Part shown: positions 59,828 to 64,000 of the stretch, in pieces | Position numbering within the stretch: the first letter of the stretch is position 1 | How the letters are laid out: every line of letters begins with the position of its first letter | From: Olsenella_K sp036454645 | GTDB taxonomy: Bacteria > Actinomycetota > Coriobacteriia > Coriobacteriales > Atopobiaceae | NCBI GenBank assembly: GCA_036454645.1 | Contig: JAZHSQ010000001.1 | Span: 62,001-126,000, forward strand | Length of the DNA: 64,000 bases | Direction: 5' to 3' | Position numbers and translations under genes: made by a program | The notes under the pieces: generated by a model | Seen by the model: only the letters and a program-made list of their open reading frames with translations | What the model was told of the DNA's origin: nothing | Database searches by the model: none

Positions 59828-59833
59828 TATACT
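59828..59833 (+). promoter_or_regulatory. Candidate -10 box (TATACT) of the thiamine operon
   Basis: GGACTATACTCTCCCCC lies at the start of the TPP riboswitch, so the transcript would begin a few bases further on. No clear -35 box. Confidence 0.5.
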
Positions 59834-59925
59834 CTCCCCCAAGGGGAGCTGGCGCACGCCGGCTGAGAGGGGGCCCACGGCGGCCCCGACCCATAGAACC
59901 TGTCCGGACAATGCCGGCGTAGGGA
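59834..59925 (+). promoter_or_regulatory. TPP (thiamine pyrophosphate) riboswitch
   Basis: Conserved THI-box elements in order: GGGGAGCTGG (59843), GGCTGAGAGGGGGCCC (59861), GACCCATAGAACCTGTCCGG (59888), and ACAATGCCGGCGTAGGGA (59908-59925). The pattern CTGAGA ... ACCC ... GAACCTG ... AATGCCGGCGTAGGGA is diagnostic. It precedes the thiamine-binding and ABC importer genes, which should be repressed by TPP. Confidence 0.97.
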
Positions 59926-60027
59926 CCATCACACCCGTTCGCGAGGTCCCGAGAGCACAAGCGGGGCCTCGTCTCCTCTCTCGCACGCGCGTGCGGGGGC
60001 GTGGGCGCCCGCCGAGAGGAGAGCAGC

Positions 60028-60366
60028 ATGAACTGCAGCGTCGCCATCCAGTACCTGCCCATGGACGCCAAGGACGAGGACGAGGTCTGCCGCATCGTGG
60101 ACGCGGTCATCGCCTACATCGACTCCACGGGCGTCGACTACTTCGTGGGGCCCTTCGAGACCGCGATCGAGGGCGACTACGACAAGTGCATGGAGATCGT
60201 GAAGAACTGCCAGCTCGTGGGTGCCAAGGCGGGCTGCCGCCACGTGGCGACCTACGTGAAGATCGACTACAAGAGCGAGGGCGACGTGATGAGCACGGAG
60301 CACAAGGTCGCCAAGTACCACCAGGGCGACCCGGAGTTCTCCCAGAAGGCAGCCCATGTCGCATAG
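60028..60366 (+). CDS. Thiamine-binding protein of the MTH1187/YkoF family
   Basis: 112 aa from ATG 60028 (GAGAGGAGAG ribosome site). Starts MNCSVAIQYLPMDAKDEDEV, with CRIVDAVIAYIDSTGVDYFV, GPFETAIEGDYDKCMEIVKN and YVKIDYKSEGDVM. The single-domain alpha/beta fold is common in MTH1187-type proteins, which bind thiamine or related hydroxymethylpyrimidine. Under TPP riboswitch control and overlapping the permease gene, it probably serves uptake or regulation of vitamin B1 precursors. Confidence 0.85.
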   Translation: MNCSVAIQYLPMDAKDEDEVCRIVDAVIAYIDSTGVDYFVGPFETAIEGDYDKCMEIVKNCQLVGAKAGCRHVATYVKIDYKSEGDVMSTEHKVAKYHQGDPEFSQKAAHVA

Positions 60367-61156
60367 GGGGCCGGCGGCCTCGGGGCCCCGCTCCCGGCGC
60401 GCGCGCAGGGTCTGGGTCCCGCTCGCGACCATCGCGGTCCTCCTCGTCGTCTGGCAGCTGGTGGTCGTCTGCGGCGTGGTGCCCAACTTCATGCTGCCGA
60501 GCCCCACGCAGGTCGTCGCCGCCCTCGTGGGCGACGTGGGCCTGCTCCTGCAGCACTCCGCCACGACCCTCGTCGAGGCCGCGCTCGGCCTCCTGATCGG
60601 CGTGGCGGTCGGGTTCGTCGTCGCGGTCCTCATGGACGCCTTCGAGACGGTCAGCCTCGCGCTCGACCCCCTGGTCACCATCTCGCAGACCATCCCGACC
60701 GTGGCCATAGCGCCCCTCCTGGTGCTGTGGATGGGCTACGGGCTCGCGCCGAAGGTCGTGCTCGTCGTGATCTCGACCTTCTTCCCGGTGACGGTCTCGC
60801 TCGTCTCCGGCTTCAGGTCGGTCGACCCCGACATGCTCGACCTCATGCGCACGATGAACGCGAGCCGCCTGCAGGTCTTCTGGAACGTGAAGCTCCCGGC
60901 CGCCCTGGGCGAGTTCTTCAGCGGCCTCAAGATCTCGGCGACCTACGCCATCGTCGGCGCGGTCATCGCCGAGTGGCTCGGGGGCTTCTCGGGCCTCGGC
61001 GTCTACATGACCCGCGTGCGCAAGTCCTTCTCGTACGACAAGATGTTCGCCGTGATCATCCTGATCTCGGCCCTCTCGCTGGCGCTCATGAAGCTCGTCG
61101 AGGGCCTGCAGCGCCTCGCGATGCCCTGGGCCAGGGTGGAAAGGAACGAAAGATGA
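60356..61156 (+). CDS. Thiamine-precursor ABC transporter permease (ThiX-like)
   Basis: 266 aa from ATG 60356. About six membrane helices, VVPNFMLPSPTQVVAALVGD, PLVTISQTIPTVAIAPLLVL, and the coupling loop MLDLMRTMNASRLQVFWNVK with KLPAALGEFFSGLKISATYA. NitT/TauT/ThiX-type permease. The TPP riboswitch makes hydroxymethylpyrimidine or thiamine the expected substrate. Confidence 0.88.
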   Translation: MSHRGPAASGPRSRRARRVWVPLATIAVLLVVWQLVVVCGVVPNFMLPSPTQVVAALVGDVGLLLQHSATTLVEAALGLLIGVAVGFVVAVLMDAFETVSLALDPLVTISQTIPTVAIAPLLVLWMGYGLAPKVVLVVISTFFPVTVSLVSGFRSVDPDMLDLMRTMNASRLQVFWNVKLPAALGEFFSGLKISATYAIVGAVIAEWLGGFSGLGVYMTRVRKSFSYDKMFAVIILISALSLALMKLVEGLQRLAMPWARVERNER

Positions 61157-62244
61157 TGCGATTCATAGACTCCAGGCACGCCGGCCGCGCGGGCGTCACC
61201 CGCCGCGCGTTCGTGGAGGGGGCGGGCGCCGCGGGCGCCGCGCTGGCGCTCGCCGCCTGCGGCTCCTACGACAACTCCGGCGCCTCCGAGGCGGCCAAGG
61301 GCTCCTCGTCGGACGCCTCCGCCTCCACGGGCGACTCCGGGCTGACCAAGATCAGCTTCTGCCTCGACTACACGCCCAACACCAACCACACGGGCATCTA
61401 CGTGGCGCTCAACAAGGGCTACTTCAAGGACGCCGGCCTCGACGTGACCGTGATCCAGCCCGCGGACGGCTCGGCCGAGCAGGTCATCGGCTCCGGGCAG
61501 GCGCAGTTCGGCATCTCCTACCAGGACTACATCGCCAACAGCCTCGCCTCCGACAGCCCCATGCCCATCGAGGCGCTCGCCGCCGTCATCCAGCACAACA
61601 CCTCCGCGATCCTGAGCCGCAAGGCCGACGGCATCACCCGCTTCGCCGCCCTCGAGGGCCACACCTACACCACCTGGGAGATGCCGGTGGAGCAGGCAAT
61701 GATGAAGCAGTGCGTCGAGCGCGACGGCGGCGACTGGGGCAAGGTCACGCTCGTGCCCTACGAGACCGACGACGACGTGGCCGGCCTGCAGGCGAACATG
61801 TACGACGCCGTGTGGGTCTACATGGCCTGGGCGGTCCAGAAGGCCCAGCTCGAGGGCGTCGACGTCAACTACTTCACCTTCGTCGACACCGACGAGACCT
61901 TCGACTACTACACCCCGGTCATCGCCGGCAACGACGACTTCGTCGCCGCCAACCCCGACGTGACCAAGGCGTTCGTCGCCGCCTGCAAGAAGGGCTACGA
62001 GTTCTGCGTCGAGAACCCCGACGAGGCCGCCGACATCCTCTGCCAGGAGGTGCCGGAGCTCGACGCGGCGCTGGTCAGGCAGTCCCAGGCCTACCTCGCC
62101 GACCAGTACGTGGCCGACGCCTCGAGCTGGGGCGTCATCGACCCGGCGCGCTGGAGCCGCTTCTACCAGTGGCTGAACGACAAAGGCCTCGTGAAGAACC
62201 AGCTCGACGTGAACGCCGGCTTCACGACCGAGTACCTGGCCTAG
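61153..62244 (+). CDS. Thiamine-precursor ABC substrate-binding lipoprotein (ThiY/THI5-like)
   Basis: 363 aa from ATG 61153 (61156 also possible). Twin-arginine-like TRRAFVEGAG and lipobox LAAC, Ser/Ala tether, then LTKISFCLDYTPNTNHTGIY and VALNKGYFKDAGLDVTVIQP, a typical NMT1/THI5 opening, followed by GSGQAQFGISYQDYIANSLA. It is a HMP/thiamine-type receptor by family and operon. Two-component control by the riboswitch is inferred. Confidence 0.88.
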   Translation: MMRFIDSRHAGRAGVTRRAFVEGAGAAGAALALAACGSYDNSGASEAAKGSSSDASASTGDSGLTKISFCLDYTPNTNHTGIYVALNKGYFKDAGLDVTVIQPADGSAEQVIGSGQAQFGISYQDYIANSLASDSPMPIEALAAVIQHNTSAILSRKADGITRFAALEGHTYTTWEMPVEQAMMKQCVERDGGDWGKVTLVPYETDDDVAGLQANMYDAVWVYMAWAVQKAQLEGVDVNYFTFVDTDETFDYYTPVIAGNDDFVAANPDVTKAFVAACKKGYEFCVENPDEAADILCQEVPELDAALVRQSQAYLADQYVADASSWGVIDPARWSRFYQWLNDKGLVKNQLDVNAGFTTEYLA

Positions 62245-62263
62245 CCGGCCTGGAGGGGGCGCC

Positions 62264-63073
62264 ATGGAGGACAGGGAGAAGGTGCCCGCAGCGGCGGGCG
62301 GCGACGGCGTGGCGGCGCTCGAGGCGCGCCACCTCACGCTCTCGTGGGACGGCGAGCACGTCGTGGTGAGCGACGTGAGCCTGAGGCTCGACCCCGGCGA
62401 GGTCGTCTGCATGGTCGGCAAGTCCGGCTGCGGCAAGACGACCATCCTCCACGCCCTCTCCGGCCTGACGACGCCCCGGGAGGGCAGGGTGCTCCTGCAC
62501 GGCGAGGACGTGACCGGCAAGCCGGGGCGCGTGAGCTACATGCTCCAGAAGGACCTGCTCCTGCCCTCCAAGACGATCGTCGACAACGTCTCGCTGCCCC
62601 TCGTGGTGCGCGGGACGCCCAAGGCCGAGGCGCGCGCTAAGGCGGCGCCCCTCTTCGAGCGCTTCGGCCTGGCCGGCTGCGAGCGGCTGTGGCCCTCGCA
62701 GCTCTCGGGCGGCATGCGGCAGCGCGCCGCCTTCCTGAGGACCTACCTCATGGGCAACGACGTGATGCTGCTCGACGAGCCCTTCTCGGCCCTCGACGCC
62801 CTGACCAGGGTGGACATGCGCGACTGGTACTGCCGGATGGCCAAGGAGCTGAGGATCGCCACGCTCGCGATCACCCACGACGTGGACGAGGCCGTGAGCA
62901 TGGCAAACAGGATCTACGTGCTGGAGGGGACGCCGTCGGCGGGCGACCCGAGCCACATCCGCGCGGAGCTCGAGGTGCCGCGGGGCGAGAGGGACCTGGG
63001 GTCCGCGGAGTTCGCCCTCACCGAGGGCTTCCTCGCCTGCAAGCGCCAGGTCCTGTCGCTCCTCGGCCGCTAG
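62264..63073 (+). CDS. Thiamine-precursor ABC ATP-binding protein (ThiZ-like)
   Basis: 269 aa. Walker A GKSGCGKTTILHALSGL, Q-loop YMLQKDLLLPSKTIVDN, signature LSGGMRQRAAFLRTY, Walker B VMLLDEPFSALDALT, and H-switch AITHDVDEAVSMANRIYVLE. Completes the cassette YkoF-like protein, permease, receptor, ATPase. Ends in GRERDLGSAEFA-like tail. Confidence 0.9.
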   Translation: MEDREKVPAAAGGDGVAALEARHLTLSWDGEHVVVSDVSLRLDPGEVVCMVGKSGCGKTTILHALSGLTTPREGRVLLHGEDVTGKPGRVSYMLQKDLLLPSKTIVDNVSLPLVVRGTPKAEARAKAAPLFERFGLAGCERLWPSQLSGGMRQRAAFLRTYLMGNDVMLLDEPFSALDALTRVDMRDWYCRMAKELRIATLAITHDVDEAVSMANRIYVLEGTPSAGDPSHIRAELEVPRGERDLGSAEFALTEGFLACKRQVLSLLGR

Positions 63074-63118
63074 AGGAGGGTGCGGGGCCGGCCCGGGTCC
63101 CCTGGCTCCGGCCGGCGC

Positions 63119-64000
63119 CTAGACCGTCTGCCGGAAGCGGCGGTCGGTCAGCGCGCGGGCGATAATGAGCCCCAGGGGCAGCGCCAGGACCATGAACGCC
63201 GCGTTGAAGAGCCACGAGGCGCCGTCGGCGCTGTTGCCGAGGGCGAGGTGGTAGACGGCCCGGTACATGTAGAGGCCGGGCACCATGATCACGATGGACG
63301 GCACCGTGAGCGATATCCTGGGGTAGCCGACGCGGCGCTGGACGACGGAGGCGAGGAGCCCCGCCGCGAGCGCGCCCAGGAAGCTCGCGAGCGAGGGCGC
63401 GCAGCCGGCGAGGTCTACGAGCTCGAGCCTCAGCGTGTTAGAGACGGCGCCGATCGAGGCGGCCGTCGCGGCCATGCGGGGCGTGCTGTTGAACATCTGG
63501 GAGAAGCCGAAGACGCCCACGAAGCTCATGGCCAGCCTGAGCAGGGCGCGCGCCAGCGGGTCGAGCGCCACCCCCTGCAGGTCGCCCGGGCCGAAGTCCA
63601 TGAGGGTCGCCACGACCCAGCCGGTGAAGGTCGCGGTCGTGATGATGACCAGGGCGTAGGTGATGCGCTCGATGCCGGAGCGCATGTCGGACTTGGCGAG
63701 GTCGATGCCGCCCGTGATCAGCGGGAAGCCCGGGATGATGAAGAGCATCGCGCAGATGTAGGCGGACTCGTGCAGCGGGCTCAGGCCGAAGAGCCGCTCG
63801 AGGAGCAGGTAGCTCGAGATGGCGGCCAGGCAGGCGAGCGCCACCGAGGCCATCACGTTGGGGATGAGCGAGACGCGCCGGTCGATCAGGTGGCGCCTGA
63901 ACCAGTTGCCCGCGAGCGCGCCGACGAGCGAGACGAGCATCTCGACGGGGCCTCCCCCGAGCAGGAAGGTGAAGGCCGCGCAGGCGAAGCCCGAGGAGAG
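63119..64000 (-). CDS. Threonine/serine exporter family protein, ThrE-like (5' end outside window)
   Basis: At least 293 residues; the frame stays open to the right edge (20 codons upstream of the internal ATG at 63940). Many membrane helices. PGFPLITGGIDLAKSDMRSG and ERITYALVIITTATFTGWVV match the ThrE N-terminal half; a second domain with APSLASFLGALAAGLLASVV, YPRISLTVPSIVIMVPGLYM and YRAVYHL matches the ThrE_2 part. Exporters of this group move threonine or serine out with proton exchange. Convergent with the thiamine operon; the 45-base gap contains a GGCCGG/CCGGCC pair. Confidence 0.85.
   Translation of the reverse strand, partial: LSSGFACAAFTFLLGGGPVEMLVSLVGALAGNWFRRHLIDRRVSLIPNVMASVALACLAAISSYLLLERLFGLSPLHESAYICAMLFIIPGFPLITGGIDLAKSDMRSGIERITYALVIITTATFTGWVVATLMDFGPGDLQGVALDPLARALLRLAMSFVGVFGFSQMFNSTPRMAATAASIGAVSNTLRLELVDLAGCAPSLASFLGALAAGLLASVVQRRVGYPRISLTVPSIVIMVPGLYMYRAVYHLALGNSADGASWLFNAAFMVLALPLGLIIARALTDRRFRQTV

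Overview
The window is very GC-rich, densely packed DNA from a Gram-positive anaerobe. The best guess is an Actinomycetota of class Coriobacteriia, Atopobiaceae/Olsenella-like. That placement is an inference from base composition, lipoprotein-type solute-binding proteins, MurT/GatD, an LCP protein, an Asp23/AmaP cluster, and an anaerobic (cbi-type) cobalamin pathway. No insertion sequence, tRNA, rRNA or CRISPR array was recognised.

Layout. (1) 1-2512: a NitT/TauT-like ABC importer cut by the window edge, closed by a good terminator. (2) 2876-8293: a complete dipeptide/oligopeptide ABC operon (dppABCDF-like). (3) 8377-30788: a roughly 22-kb cobalamin block. It opens with a cobalamin riboswitch, then an exported lipoprotein CbiK-type cobaltochelatase flanked by two related secreted beta-rich proteins, a Cys-rich small protein and a FecBCD/BtuFCD-type importer. 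The corrin-ring and nucleotide-loop genes follow: cbiD, cbiF, a cbiG-cbiH-cbiJ fusion, cbiET, cbiA, cbiB, cobD, cbiP, cbiC, cobT, cobU, cobS and a second cobU fused to cobC. Most junctions overlap by 1-11 bases, so translation is probably coupled. (4) 30947-34601: a small unknown protein, a membrane-anchored ricin-like lectin protein, a gene-free 0.9-kb stretch full of repeats, and yebC. (5) 34802-40283: a TPR-like membrane protein and the dTDP-rhamnose genes rmlA, rmlD, rmlB, rmlC. (6) 40512-44926: a small unknown protein and, convergent to it, pstSCAB on the minus strand. (7) 45417-49750: gap, glmS and a DUF3810-like membrane metalloprotease. (8) 49905-56961: cell-envelope genes: a membrane J-domain protein, an LCP ligase, an AmaP-like/DUF2273-like/Asp23 trio, and murT-gatD. 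(9) 57010-59790: a ribokinase-like kinase, an acyltransferase, and an SRAP-type DNA-protein crosslink protein. (10) 59828-63073: a TPP riboswitch controlling a thiamine-binding protein and an ABC importer. The window ends in a ThrE-type exporter on the minus strand, cut by the edge.

Most notable points: the riboswitch-controlled, extracytoplasmic cobalt-chelation/uptake module; two CobU paralogues that appear to keep complementary halves of the motif set; a short peptide repeat (GEKD[V/A]R) recurring in one reading frame at termini and linkers of many cobalamin proteins; a 121-bp AT-rich element with terminal inverted repeats at 33286-33406; and three evenly spaced dyads just upstream of it. 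Many proposed promoters show a TAnnnT -10 box with no convincing -35 box. All calls rest on reading the sequence; no database search was run.
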